Shown here: positions 24,791 to 33,224 of the stretch, in pieces
Layout of the letters: every line of letters begins with the position of its first letter
Numbering within the stretch: the stretch's first letter is position 1
From: Crocinitomicaceae bacterium
Lineage (GTDB): Bacteria > Bacteroidota > Bacteroidia > Flavobacteriales_G > Salibacteraceae
Length of the DNA: 33,509 nucleotides
Direction of reading: 5' to 3'
NCBI GenBank assembly: GCA_002705995.1
Contig: PAJI01000031.1
Location: forward strand, 239,604-273,112
Program-made: the position numbers and the translations under genes
The notes under the pieces: model-generated
What the model saw: only the letters and a program-made list of their open reading frames with translations
Told to the model about the DNA's origin: nothing
Database searches by the model: none

Positions 24791-26608
24791 CTACTCTTTG
24801 ATGAACGGCTTGTTGACTAAACCTTCATTCGTATAGATTAACAATGTGTAAATACCTTTTGTCAATTGGGAGACTTCAATTATATTCCCTGAGCTGGGTA
24901 TATGCTGAATCGTTTTTCCCAAAATGTCGATAATTTCAATCGCTTCAATATTTGCTTTAGTGTCTATGGTAAGCTGTTTTTTTACCGGATTAGGATAAAT
25001 CGTTAAGTGGTCAAGCATTTCTTCCTCCGGTATGCCAATACTGTTTTGGTTAGAGAGCGTAATTATTTCATCTCCTGTTACACCAGAACCATCGTTAGCC
25101 GTTGCGGTAACGGTAACTGTTCCATCAGAAATGGCACTCAATAATCCATTGATGTCTATTGTTGCACTTCCGGTTCCGTTGGTTACGCTCCAAGTGTAAG
25201 TGGCATCAGTGGCATAGGTAGGCAATACGGTGGCTTCCATCTGAAGTGTACCTCCCGATGTGGTGATGACATCAACTCCACCTTGGCCTTGTACAGTAAT
25301 TGAATTGACCCCAAACGTACCTTCTATTTTCCAAAGCTCTTGCCCGTTGGTTCCATCTTCAGCACCAAAAAAGATGTAGTTGTCTAGGGCCGTAAAACCA
25401 TAAGGTTCGGAGCCTCCTGATCCTGGGTTAATGTCAAACGATGTGGCAGTGGTTCCATCATATTTCCAAAGTTCAGTACCATTTGTTCCGTCATTGGCTT
25501 CAAAATAAAGGTCGTTACCAATTACGGTCAGGTCAGATATATCAGAGCCATCTATTCCAGGAAAAATATCCTGTACCACACTTACAGTGTTTCCATCGTA
25601 TTGCCACAGTTCCCAGCCGTAAGTACCGTCATCTTCGCCAACGAAATAAATGCTTGAACCCAGAACTGTGAATTCTTCAGCATCGGCACTTCCTGTTGGA
25701 TTGATGTCGATAAGTGTTGTTGTGGTACCATCATATTTCCATAATTCCCAGCCGCTTACATCGTTTCTGCCGCCAAAATACAGGTCGTTTCCTAGCGATA
25801 CGAAATCATAACCTGATCCTCCAGCTGTTCCAGGATAAAGGTCTTCAATTAGCGAAGCAGCTGTTCCATCGTAGCTCCATGGTTCTCTTCCTGTTGTTCC
25901 ATCATCAGCTCTAAAATAAAGCGTTGAATTGTGTACATAAAGCTGGTCAGGACCTGCACTGGCTGAACCTGGGTTGATGTCTTGAACCATAGCAACCGTG
26001 GTTCCATCGTATTTCCAGAGTTCAGTACCATTTGTCCCGTCATTTGCAGAGAAATAAAGGTCAGAACCCATAACGGTTAGATGATTAGGAGATGAACTAC
26101 CAGCTCCGGGGTTGATATCCTGTACTAACGTGGTAGTGGTTCCGTCATATTTCCATAGTTCCGTTCCGTTTGTTCCGTCATCAGCAGCGAAATAAAGATT
26201 TGAACCGAATATTGTTAGAGCGTAAGGAGAAGAATTGCCGCTTCCTGGATTGATGTCTTGGAGTAAACTAGCAGTTGTTCCGTCATATTTCCAAAGTTCA
26301 TATCCATTTGTACCGTCATTAGCTCTAAAGTAGAGTTCTGAATTGAAAACGGTTAGATTTGATGGGTATGAATGACCACTTCCAGGATTAATGTCCATAA
26401 CCAATGAAGCCGTTGTTCCATCGGTCTTCCAAAGTTCTCTGCCACTTGTTCCATCATTGGCTTCGAAATAAAGGAACGAGCCAAATTTTGCCATCTGATA
26501 AGGAATGGAGCCATCTGCTCCCGGATAAATGTCTTGAACCAATGTTTGTGCATTTGCTCCTAGGCTAAGGGTCGTTAATAGGATAAGGTTTAGTAACTGT
26601 TTTTTCAT
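24791..26608 (-). CDS. ELWxxDGT-repeat secreted protein, T9SS type A
   Basis: 605 aa. Signal peptide MKKQLLNLILLTTLSLGANA. Residues 20-425 are nine repeats of about 47 aa centred on ELWKYDGT (variants ELWKTDGT, EPWSYDGT, ELWQYDGN, ELWKIEGT) with LVQDINPGSG between them: the ELWxxDGT repeat family, probably a beta-propeller. A bacterial Ig-like (Big_2) domain follows at about 430-520 (GGTLQMEATVLPTYATDATY). The last 80 residues form a T9SS type A sorting domain: LTIYPNPVKKQLTID, IEIIDILGKTIQHI, LTKGIYTLLIYTNEG. Exported across the outer membrane and anchored or released. Repeats suggest adhesion or ligand display; no enzyme motif. Next gene upstream is a membrane regulator on the same strand. 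Confidence 0.93.
   Translation of the reverse strand: MKKQLLNLILLTTLSLGANAQTLVQDIYPGADGSIPYQMAKFGSFLYFEANDGTSGRELWKTDGTTASLVMDINPGSGHSYPSNLTVFNSELYFRANDGTNGYELWKYDGTTASLLQDINPGSGNSSPYALTIFGSNLYFAADDGTNGTELWKYDGTTTTLVQDINPGAGSSSPNHLTVMGSDLYFSANDGTNGTELWKYDGTTVAMVQDINPGSASAGPDQLYVHNSTLYFRADDGTTGREPWSYDGTAASLIEDLYPGTAGGSGYDFVSLGNDLYFGGRNDVSGWELWKYDGTTTTLIDINPTGSADAEEFTVLGSSIYFVGEDDGTYGWELWQYDGNTVSVVQDIFPGIDGSDISDLTVIGNDLYFEANDGTNGTELWKYDGTTATSFDINPGSGGSEPYGFTALDNYIFFGAEDGTNGQELWKIEGTFGVNSITVQGQGGVDVITTSGGTLQMEATVLPTYATDATYTWSVTNGTGSATIDINGLLSAISDGTVTVTATANDGSGVTGDEIITLSNQNSIGIPEEEMLDHLTIYPNPVKKQLTIDTKANIEAIEIIDILGKTIQHIPSSGNIIEVSQLTKGIYTLLIYTNEGLVNKPFIKE
25330..26560 (-). repeat. Nine tandem ~140-bp coding repeats
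   Basis: Within the gene the unit ttccatcRtaTTTCCA (minus-strand ELWKYDGTT) recurs roughly every 140 bp, from 25320 to 26460. Neighbouring units differ by many silent changes, so the array is old rather than freshly amplified. Direct repeats of this size could still allow gain or loss of units by recombination. Confidence 0.75.
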
Positions 26609-26622
26609 GACACGTAAGTATA

Positions 26623-26641
26623 ATGTTTGCTTACAAACATA
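26623..26641 (-). promoter_or_regulatory. 18-bp palindrome and -7 box before the ELWxxDGT gene
   Basis: ATGTTTG-CTTA-CAAACAT (26623-26640) is a perfect 7-4-7 inverted repeat. On the minus strand TATGTTTG (26641 to 26634) fits the TAnnTTTG box and lies about 26 bp upstream of the ATG. The size and symmetry suit a LuxR-type helix-turn-helix dimer, and such a regulator is encoded directly upstream. Confidence 0.45.
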
Positions 26642-26743
26642 GACTCAAACGAATGCCATGTTAATTTTAAGCAGGGGACAATAAGGGGGACACTGTTTTA
26701 ATCTAATTGGATATCAGTGATATAATGAATGGTGCGAAAAAAC

Positions 26744-28261
26744 TTAAAATGACGATAGGTACTCATTGAGGTTGGTAGAGTCGGGTAGATTTAGTTTTTT
26801 CCTTACTCTAGTTCTAGCCTTTTTTACACTGTCTGGAGCAATGTTTAGTGTAGAAGCAATCTCTTTCTGAGAATAACCTATTTTGACTAATGTTAGCAAA
26901 CGGATTTCTGATTTTGTTAAGTTAGAGTGACTAGTCAATAATTGGTCAAAAAAATTTGGATTTAGTTCTTTTAGCTTGGATTTAAAATCACTCCACTCGT
27001 CTTCGGTAGATAATGAGTTTTCAATTAAGTTGAAAATACCAACTAGATCTACTTTCTTCTCTAATATATCTTCCTTTTCCTTTAATGACTGAGCTAAAAT
27101 TTCGGATTGATTTAGCTTTCTTTTGATTAAAGCAGTCATAAAGTAAGTAAAACCTACAAATTCAAATATGGCTCCAATCTTAACAAAAGTAAATGAGTTG
27201 AAATCCAAGAGTTGAAGATGCACATTGACTATACCAAGCACTGTAAATAAAATAAAGAATCCAAAAGGGGTTAAGTAGTATTTTAAGGATAGCCAACGGT
27301 CTTTTGCTGAAAATAAAAGGATTCCAACAATTAAGAGTAGCCATAGAATGGTAAGTAAGTTTTCAAAAAAATGTAAATATTGAACGGAAGAATCGAAGAA
27401 AAGGAATTGATAAATTAAAGTTCCGCCAATTATCGTCACCAAAACAACTTTAATGAATTTGTAATATCTAGGAGCTACAATCTCAATGTCTAAAAATTTA
27501 GAAGTATACATTACCAACGATAATGCCCACATTTTTACAAAAACAAATACTAAATGATCAATAGCCAATTGAGATATTCTAAGCTTTAATAAATACCCTT
27601 CAATTCCTAAATACACAAATAGTGTAGACGCCAAATAAAAAATGTAGTACAGGTATAATTTTTGCTTGTAAATACTCCAGAGGTAGATGTTAACAAGCAT
27701 AAGGAAGATAATAACTGCATAGAATATAATACTCCAAAGCGAGTTTTCATTAATGAAATTCGAATAGCTTTTGATAGATTTTATTTGAAAATTGGCATCT
27801 TTTGATCTTCCATCACTTGATGAAGTAATTAAATAAACAGCACTTTCATTCGGTAATAAATCAATTTTAAGGTTGGAGTTAGGATTGTTAAAAGTTCTAT
27901 AATCCTCAGTTGTTGTATCCTCAACATGACCAAGTAATTTTAAAGACTGATCTAAAGTGTCTAGCTTGTAAAATTTATAATTCCTTATAAATCTGTCGTT
28001 TGATAAAAACATGTAAGACACACTTTCATCTTTCGGATTATTGATAGATAACTTTATCCATAAATCACCTCTGAAAAAGCCAAGATTTAAATCCTTAATA
28101 GATTCGAACTTTACGTTATCATAATTATTTACATCTTGATTTGCATTAATAGCAGCTTTGAACTCATAGTCAGCTTTGATTGGCTCTTCATTCGAACAAG
28201 CTGAAAAAAGAAAGCTAATTGCAAAAGCGATAATTATTAAGAAGTGTATTTTGGGTTTCAA
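26744..28261 (-). CDS. Membrane-bound 7TM (7TMR-DISM) LuxR-type regulator
   Basis: 505 aa. The signal MKPKIHFLIIIAFAISFLFSAC ends in a lipobox-like LFSAC. Residues about 25-185 form an extracytoplasmic beta domain of the DISM type (FFRGDLWIKLSINNPKDESV, LLPNESAVYLITSSSDGRS). Seven hydrophobic segments follow at about 186-390. After a short coiled coil (LNQSEILAQSLKEKEDILEK) the C-terminal 58 residues are a LuxR/GerE helix-turn-helix: LTKSEIRLLTLVKIGYSQKE and IASTLNIAPDSVKKARTRVR. There is no kinase or receiver domain, so this looks like a one-component regulator that couples an outside signal to DNA binding at the membrane. The gene for the secreted repeat protein follows 135 bp downstream on the same strand and may be a target. 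Confidence 0.85.
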   Translation of the reverse strand: MKPKIHFLIIIAFAISFLFSACSNEEPIKADYEFKAAINANQDVNNYDNVKFESIKDLNLGFFRGDLWIKLSINNPKDESVSYMFLSNDRFIRNYKFYKLDTLDQSLKLLGHVEDTTTEDYRTFNNPNSNLKIDLLPNESAVYLITSSSDGRSKDANFQIKSIKSYSNFINENSLWSIIFYAVIIFLMLVNIYLWSIYKQKLYLYYIFYLASTLFVYLGIEGYLLKLRISQLAIDHLVFVFVKMWALSLVMYTSKFLDIEIVAPRYYKFIKVVLVTIIGGTLIYQFLFFDSSVQYLHFFENLLTILWLLLIVGILLFSAKDRWLSLKYYLTPFGFFILFTVLGIVNVHLQLLDFNSFTFVKIGAIFEFVGFTYFMTALIKRKLNQSEILAQSLKEKEDILEKKVDLVGIFNLIENSLSTEDEWSDFKSKLKELNPNFFDQLLTSHSNLTKSEIRLLTLVKIGYSQKEIASTLNIAPDSVKKARTRVRKKLNLPDSTNLNEYLSSF

Positions 28262-28283
28262 CTTGATTTGAGTTTTCTAATGT

Positions 28284-28362
28284 TAGTTAACGTTTCTAGC
28301 TAAAAGTTCGGGCGGGAGATGGGAAGCTGTTCATGTCGAACCGAGACGAACTTTGTAAGCAA
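28284..28362. repeat. attC-like imperfect palindrome A
   Basis: AAAGTTCG (28303-28310) and CGAACTTT (28347-28354) form a perfect 8-bp inner pair. Outside are GTTAGTTAACG (28282-28292) on the left and TTGTAAGCAAAT on the right, which pair only in part. The site stands between the regulator gene and the 3' end of the TonB_C gene. Degenerate relative to the copy at 31988. Confidence 0.4.
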
Positions 28363-28420
28363 ATAGTGTCCTGTGAATTTGGCACATACTCGTCTGCTTG
28401 TTCAATGTTTGTTGTTTTAC

Positions 28421-29161
28421 TTACAACAGCTGAAAAGAAATTGGTACATATACTTTTGCTACTACGGGGTGCCCATCTATAATTGCCGGTTGCCAATTTT
28501 TTAAGCTTCTTATGGCTCGAATTGCTTCCTGATCTATGGCTTCTTCAACTCCTTTTTCAACAACAACATAGGTTATTGTGCCATCAGTTTGAATTAAGAA
28601 AGAAATTTCAACTGTTCCTTGAATATTATTGTCTCTACATTCGGCAGGATAAGTCAAGAAGTTTGCAACATCTTTAAACAGTTCATTTTTTCCACCTGGA
28701 TACGTAGCGCACGAGATATCTTCACTTTTAACGTAACAATTCAGAATTTCTCCTTCAGAATTCTGTTCAAGGGAGACTTGAGTTGTTGCATCATATTTAG
28801 AATCAATGTTTGCAAATAATTCTTTTTCCTTTTCTGGGTTGTAACTTAAAAATAGCCTTTCCGAATCATTTTCTTTATTGGGGTTGTAGTAGAAGAGTGT
28901 CTTTTCCAAGTACAAATCGGTATCATCATAGATCGTAAAGTTCAAATGTTTTTCTTTTATGTCGTAAAAAGTGACACTGCCATTTTCATCTGTAATTCCT
29001 TCTCCGGTGTACTTTTTACTTTGTGTACATACAATTCGAAGACCACTTACAGGCGTCTTTTCGCCTGAGCTAAATACAGAGATTGTCAGGTTGTACGATT
29101 TCGCACACCATCCAAGTGTACTAGAAAAGATGATAAATAGTGTGATTAGTATTTGTTTCAT
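28421..29161 (-). CDS. Exported protein with Cna-type and TonB C-terminal domains
   Basis: 246 aa. Signal peptide MKQILITLFIIFSSTLGWCA. Residues 25-75 form a small beta domain (NLTISVFSSGEKTPVSGLRI, TDENGSVTFYDI) like prealbumin/Cna-type folds. The C-terminal 80 residues are a TonB_C domain: PAECRDNNIQGTVEISFLIQ, VVEKGVEEAIDQEAIRAIRS, LKNWQPAIIDGHPVVAKVYV. True TonB proteins keep an uncleaved N-terminal anchor and a Pro-rich linker; here the hydrophobic segment looks like a cleavable signal and the linker is short, so it may be a free periplasmic partner rather than an energy transducer. Lies to the right of repeat A in the run of small minus-strand genes. Confidence 0.85.
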   Translation of the reverse strand: MKQILITLFIIFSSTLGWCAKSYNLTISVFSSGEKTPVSGLRIVCTQSKKYTGEGITDENGSVTFYDIKEKHLNFTIYDDTDLYLEKTLFYYNPNKENDSERLFLSYNPEKEKELFANIDSKYDATTQVSLEQNSEGEILNCYVKSEDISCATYPGGKNELFKDVANFLTYPAECRDNNIQGTVEISFLIQTDGTITYVVVEKGVEEAIDQEAIRAIRSLKNWQPAIIDGHPVVAKVYVPISFQLL

Positions 29162-29247
29162 TATTGGTGTTTATTAATAATGTCAACGCGTTGGCGAAGT
29201 ATGATTCCGTTAAACTGTGACGAAAGTAAGAAAAGAGGAGAGGCAGT

Positions 29248-29320
29248 GGCTAACGTTTTAGCTTTGAGGTTTAGGAACGGTTTTGTTGGTTAGGTCTATG
29301 CTTTATAGCTATTGTTAGGT
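29248..29320. repeat. attC-like imperfect palindrome B
   Basis: Left arm GGCTAACGTTTTAGCTTTG (29248-29266) pairs partly with right arm TATAGCTATTGTTAGGT (29304-29320): CTAAC against GTTAG and TAGCT against AGCTA, with unequal spacers. GTTAGGT (29314-29320) fits the integron core GTTRRRY. The stop codon of the gene at 29296 lies inside the element, as in integron cassettes. Confidence 0.5.
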
Positions 29321-29628
29321 GTCTTTTCTTTTCTTGAAAGAATCAAGTAGGTAATTATTGCAATTAGCACAACGGCTAGAAGTACATAGGGCCTTAGGTT
29401 TGTACTAGAAATTCCCGATTCATCCTTCCATGGTTTTCCAAGTGTAATTATGTTAAGAAATAGGTGAATGACACCAATAAAGATTCTCCAAAAAAATCCT
29501 GATATCCCATCTCTGCAATCCGAACAAGCAAAGAAACCATAGATAAATCCAGTGACAGGTAAACTCAATACAATACCTGTTACCAATGAGATTAAAAGTT
29601 TATTCCTCTTCTTCGTTTTTTCTGTCAT
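29296..29628 (-). CDS. Small membrane protein
   Basis: 110 aa with three hydrophobic stretches: LLISLVTGIVLSLPVTGFIY (about 10-29), FFWRIFIGVIHLFLNIITLG (45-64) and YVLLAVVLIAIITYLILSRK (80-99). FFACSDCRDGIS gives a CxxC pair between the first two. N- and C-terminal ends are Lys-rich (MTEKTKKRNK, SRKEKTPNNS), as for an inner membrane protein with both ends inside or flanking. Family not recognised. The 3' end overlaps the attC-like element at 29248-29320. Confidence 0.7.
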   Translation of the reverse strand: MTEKTKKRNKLLISLVTGIVLSLPVTGFIYGFFACSDCRDGISGFFWRIFIGVIHLFLNIITLGKPWKDESGISSTNLRPYVLLAVVLIAIITYLILSRKEKTPNNSYKA

Positions 29629-29676
29629 TAGGTTGAAGTGATTTAAGTCTGCTCTTCTGATTCTGGGGACTTATTA

Positions 29677-30743
29677 TTATTCGTTGGCTGTTAATTCAGT
29701 TATAGTTTGTCCATCATATTTCCAAATTCCATTTCTACCTCCAAACCAGATGTTATTCTCCAAATCACCGAAAATGAATAGTATACCTGAAAAAGTTTGT
29801 CCGTTGTAGTTGAATTCATAGAACCTTTGACCAACATAAATACATAAATTTCCTATTCCAGCACCAAGCCACAGGTTTCCTTTTTAATCCTCAAATAGTG
29901 CACGTATTCGTTTGTTGCACAGTCCATCTTCAGTTGAATAGGTTTTAAAATTTTCACCATCAAATACTGTCAGTCCGCTTTCTCTATTTCCGTTAAAACC
30001 AATCCAAATTTTTCCAGAATGATCACAGTAGATGGTGCGGACTTGGTTATCACTCACCCCATCTTTTTTTAGAAATTGGGTAAAGTGTTTACCATTAAAT
30101 CGATTGATTCCACCATGAGTCATTGAGGCAAACCACAGGTTTCCCTTGTTGTCTTTTGTTATAAAAGGAATCCAATTATGGTATAAACTATCTTCTTGCG
30201 TTTTACCAATTTCAGTTAAATAAGGGTTGAATTTTTTTCCATCATAGCGATAAGCTCCACCACCAGCAGTCCCAATCCAAAGGTTGCCATTATCACCTGT
30301 TGCTATAGAATGCACGGCATTGGGATTAATTGTGGGGTAAACTTTATCTAGCCAAACACTTGTAGTGTCTTGGTAGGGAGAGGTATGTGTTCAAACGCTA
30401 TTCTGTTATATTTGACTAACCCCTTTTGAGTTCCAAACCATAGGTTGTTTTCATGGTCAGAAGCAATTGAAAAAACCTGATTACTGCCCAGTCCATCTTT
30501 TTCGGTATAGTTCTTAAATGTTTTTCCGTCATAATGGTATACACCCCCGCCATTACTACTAAACCAAAGAGTACCGTCTTTGTCAACATAACCGTTTGAA
30601 AATCCGTTTTCAGGAATGGGGATTTTAACCACTTCAGAAACTTGATCTGTTGTGAACGATTGTTTTTCTGCTTTAACCTTCTCTTTACAAGAAAATAGAA
30701 GCGTTGAAAGGATGATTGCTAAAGCTGTTTTTTGAAGTCTCAT
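29677..30743 (-). pseudogene. Two-component-type beta-propeller lipoprotein, broken
   Basis: A lipoprotein start (MRLQKTALAIILSTLLFSCK, ATG 30743; an ATG at 30764 is also in frame) leads into propeller units of the two-component regulator type: GTLWFSSNGGGVYHYDGKTF, ENNLWFGTQKGLVKYN, then after a shift GNLWIGTAGGGAYRYDGKKF, GNLWFASMTHGGINRFNGKH and KIWIGFNGNRESGLTVFDGE. Two lesions are visible: one base is missing near 30375, so the frame changes between HIPLP and YQDTTSVWLDKVYP, and a TAA at 29884-29886 stands in D-stop-KGNLWLG. After that stop the frame stays open to 29677 with NNIWFGGRNGIWKYDGQTIT. Intact it would be about 355 aa, with no kinase part. Such propellers sense ligands outside the cytoplasm. 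Confidence 0.85.
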
Positions 30744-30797
30744 TTTTTCAAAATTGTACATCATGTTCAGGGCTGAAATTTTGGGAGTATTTCACAG

Positions 30798-30830
30798 CTG
30801 CTATCGTGTCGGCAGGGTCAAAGATAGCAG
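30798..30830. repeat. Inverted repeat between small genes
   Basis: CTGCTATC (30798-30805) and GATAGCAG (30823-30830) form a perfect 8-bp stem with a 17-nt loop. It lacks the AAC/GTT ends of the attC-like elements, so its relation to them is unclear. It may be a weak terminator for the gene at 30894. Confidence 0.35.
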
Positions 30831-30893
30831 GTAAGTAAAAACTTTTAGGACTGTCTTCAGCCTGGCTGAGACTTAGGTTTTTTGTAACACATT

Positions 30894-31343
30894 TTATTTT
30901 AAAGTGTTTTTCAAAGAATCTAATTCTTCAATTGTAATTGTGTCGCAACCTGCAAGAAAAATCCCTTCGTAATTTTGGTTGTAAATCAATATTGTCTTGC
31001 AATTATAATTGGCAGCTTGTTTTCGAAGTTTTCGTTGTTTGGACTTAGGTAAGTTACCATACGAATCAACAATCTCTTTACAGTTTACTGATATTTCAGC
31101 ATCTAAAATTCTATCTGTGTCGTTAAACGAATAGTTTTTGACGATAGAATCCCTTATTGTCATTTTTTCAAGTCCTTTTAATTTTATCGAGTCGTCTATG
31201 TTAGAGAAATCATGATAAAGCATTTGATAGTCTTTCATTTTTACGACTTGAATGTTTTCGTAGCTTGAGCAGGCAAATAAACCAACACATAAAATTAGAA
31301 TGCTTAGAACTTTGAAAGTAAGAAAGTCAGAGCATCTAGTCAT
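30894..31343 (-). CDS. Hypothetical lipoprotein
   Basis: 149 aa from ATG 31343 (MTRCSDFLTFKVLSILILCV); the longer frame from 31364 (adding MEIIKEL) would overlap the upstream gene by 13 bp, and I cannot exclude it. Lipobox LFAC follows the hydrophobic segment. The mature part is charged and mixed alpha/beta: NIQVVKMKDYQMLYHDFSNI, a basic stretch LPKSKQRKLRKQAANYNCKT, and a C-terminal LAGCDTITIEELDSL. Two or three Cys could form disulfides. Family not recognised. Next to another lipoprotein gene on the same strand, probably in one transcript. Confidence 0.7.
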   Translation of the reverse strand: MTRCSDFLTFKVLSILILCVGLFACSSYENIQVVKMKDYQMLYHDFSNIDDSIKLKGLEKMTIRDSIVKNYSFNDTDRILDAEISVNCKEIVDSYGNLPKSKQRKLRKQAANYNCKTILIYNQNYEGIFLAGCDTITIEELDSLKNTLK

Positions 31344-31351
31344 TAGCTCTT

Positions 31352-31981
31352 TTATGATTTCCAATATACTCCGTCTTCAATATTCTTGTGGACTTGTTCT
31401 ATTACTTCAATATGCTTCTTAATTGGTTTAAAGTCCAACAAGTATTTATGCGAAGACACATAGTCGTAAGCAATGCTTGAAGAAATGAATTCTACCCTTT
31501 TTTTGTCAGCGAATTGTTTTGTCAGATCGTTAAACTCGCAAACTAATGGGTCTTTATCTCTGTCAAGTCCGCCTAGTGGCTGCCGCCTAATTTCGTAGGA
31601 TTGATGACAACATTCCAAGTGGGCACTGTAGAGCTTTACAAAAATCAAAGTCAAATACTTTTCTAATTCCTTTGGATGTGAAGTCTTTAAAATTTCAATT
31701 GCTCTTAAGGCTGAGTCTGAAGCTTCTGGAAGCATGGCAACTCCCGAGTTCGGCTTTCTTGCAGGGCTGTAGTTTAAAGCAAATTCTGTAAAAATATCGA
31801 GGCTTTTCTCAGAATTAAGCTCAGACGATTTTTCAGCGGTTTCTACAGTATCGGTGTTTTTTAAAATTGTCTTGGGTTTTGATTCCGATCTGTGAACTGT
31901 TATTGATTCTTGACTTGTGTTACTTGTCTGTCCGCAAGAAGCAATTAAAAGTATTGGAAATATGTAGAGTAGTCGTTTCAT
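31352..31981 (-). CDS. Hypothetical lipoprotein
   Basis: 209 aa. Signal MKRLLYIFPILLIASC with lipobox IASC, then a Ser/Thr/Lys-rich linker to about residue 60. The folded part (LDIFTEFALNYSPARKPNSG onward) is mainly helical, with a Cys-Cys-His cluster in HLECCHQSYEIRRQPLGGLD near residue 120. Family not recognised. First of two lipoprotein genes; the following gene begins at or just before its stop. Its start lies 7 bp from the attC-like repeat at 31988-32045. Confidence 0.75.
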   Translation of the reverse strand: MKRLLYIFPILLIASCGQTSNTSQESITVHRSESKPKTILKNTDTVETAEKSSELNSEKSLDIFTEFALNYSPARKPNSGVAMLPEASDSALRAIEILKTSHPKELEKYLTLIFVKLYSAHLECCHQSYEIRRQPLGGLDRDKDPLVCEFNDLTKQFADKKRVEFISSSIAYDYVSSHKYLLDFKPIKKHIEVIEQVHKNIEDGVYWKS

Positions 31982-31987
31982 CTAATG

Positions 31988-32045
31988 ATTGCTAACGTTT
32001 GAGTATAAGCGGTCGTTTTAATGCCGCTTATACAATGTTAACAAT
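31988..32045. repeat. attC-like imperfect palindrome C (best copy)
   Basis: 58 bp. Outer arms ATTGCTAAC (31988-31996) and GTTAACAAT (32037-32045) pair with one mismatch. Inner arms GTATAAGCGG (32003-32012) and CCGCTTATAC (32024-32033) pair perfectly over 10 bp. Spacers are unequal (GTTTGA against AAT), and the loop is 11 nt. AAC...GTT ends, two boxes per arm and asymmetric spacers are the architecture of integron attC sites. It lies 5 bp from the stop of the M23 gene on the minus strand. Confidence 0.6.
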
Positions 32046-32050
32046 AGATT

Positions 32051-33199
32051 TTAATTATCAGTTTTAATGATATCTCCATATAGAATGTTCCAATTTTCAT
32101 CACCAATATTTGAGAATACAATTGGAAAACATCTTGATTGCAATATGTCTGGGCTGTCTGAAAGCTGAAAATGCAAGTGAGGTTCAGAACTCATACCACT
32201 TTGACCCAATTTTCCAATTTTTAGTCCTTTTTTAACTGTATCCCCAACTTGTACGGTTATGCTATTTGTCTTGAGATGCATATAATATGAATACTCACCA
32301 TTTGCGTGTTCTATAATTACATGATTTCCTAGAACATACTCAAATCCTTTTTGCATCAATTCATTTTGCAACGCTTTTACTTTCATCCAATGTTCATCAC
32401 TATCTTCTGATTGTAGCAAAACGTCTGATTCTTCAATTGCATTGATAACAGAAACAACTTTACCATCTCCAACAGAAACTACATCTTCTCCATAAGCATA
32501 GTAGTGTTTGAATTTACTACCATCTTTTTTATGAGAATTACCATTTTTATCCATTTTAATGAAGTCATACGAAAACTCTTGAATGCCTACCCATCTATGA
32601 TGACTGTTCAAACTAGGAGCTCCAAAAGCTGACCAAGTTCCTTTGAGTGGAAAGCTATATTGATTGTTTGATTTGTACTTAATTACTGATAGTTCGTTAG
32701 TAGAAAAAACTTCTTTTCCATGACTATCATAACCATAAACGGAAACAACAATTTTATCGGGAAGATTTTCGAATAACAACGGAACAGTTGTTATAACTAT
32801 TGCGTTGTTTGTCCCCGTCAAATGAGATTCGGAAAAAGTGATGTTTTCTAAGTAAGTTTTCGTTTGTAGTTTGGCTTCAAGAAATTCGAGCTTACCGGCT
32901 TCTTGAATAGAATGCAAACGATTTGCGTAACTATCTATTTTGTCCTGATGAATTGTTGTTGTTTGAATCTCAACCGAATCCTTAAATGCATTAATTGTTA
33001 GCCGATTAATATTAAGGCTATCCTGTCCATTATTAACGACTGCTATGTTTTGCAATACAACTGTGTGAACTTCAATTGGGTTTGCATTGATTTGATAGGA
33101 ATAAACTGAACTATCTGGCTGAAAACGAATTTCAAGCGGAGATTGGGCAAATAAGTTGAAGATATTGAGGAAGAAAAATACGGAGGTCAGGTGTTTCAT
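32051..33199 (-). CDS. M23 family metallopeptidase
   Basis: 382 aa. Signal peptide MKHLTSVFFFLNIFNLFAQ. The N-terminal 180 residues are a beta-rich domain of unknown type. The C-terminal 180 hold the LytM/M23 fold: HHRWVGIQEFSYDF (His and Asp zinc ligands), GEDVVSVGDGKVVSV, VIIEHANGEYSYYMHLKTNS, VQVGDTVKKGLKIGKLGQSG and EPHLHFQLSD (HxH at 341-343). M23 enzymes cut glycine or D-Ala-containing peptide bonds, usually in peptidoglycan; all residues needed are present. Secreted to the periplasm or beyond. It sits between two attC-like repeats, with its 3' end against the copy at 31988, as a cassette gene would. Confidence 0.88.
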   Translation of the reverse strand: MKHLTSVFFFLNIFNLFAQSPLEIRFQPDSSVYSYQINANPIEVHTVVLQNIAVVNNGQDSLNINRLTINAFKDSVEIQTTTIHQDKIDSYANRLHSIQEAGKLEFLEAKLQTKTYLENITFSESHLTGTNNAIVITTVPLLFENLPDKIVVSVYGYDSHGKEVFSTNELSVIKYKSNNQYSFPLKGTWSAFGAPSLNSHHRWVGIQEFSYDFIKMDKNGNSHKKDGSKFKHYYAYGEDVVSVGDGKVVSVINAIEESDVLLQSEDSDEHWMKVKALQNELMQKGFEYVLGNHVIIEHANGEYSYYMHLKTNSITVQVGDTVKKGLKIGKLGQSGMSSEPHLHFQLSDSPDILQSRCFPIVFSNIGDENWNILYGDIIKTDN

Positions 33200-33224
33200 T
33201 TATTGTTGTCTACTTTTTATTATT

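Noticed and set aside
25441-25914. Plus-strand ORFs repeating HHISKVQYHLF-like segments
   Set aside because: Antisense of the ELWKYDGT repeats, which explains their periodicity.
25320-26560. Possible CRISPR-like periodic array
   Set aside because: The spacing is about 140 bp and follows protein repeats; units are diverged and coding, not short exact repeats with unique spacers.
30846-30880. Short stem TCAGC/GCTGA followed by T-run as terminator
   Set aside because: Five base pairs with a bulge, and the T-run lies on the side that does not suit the minus-strand genes around it.
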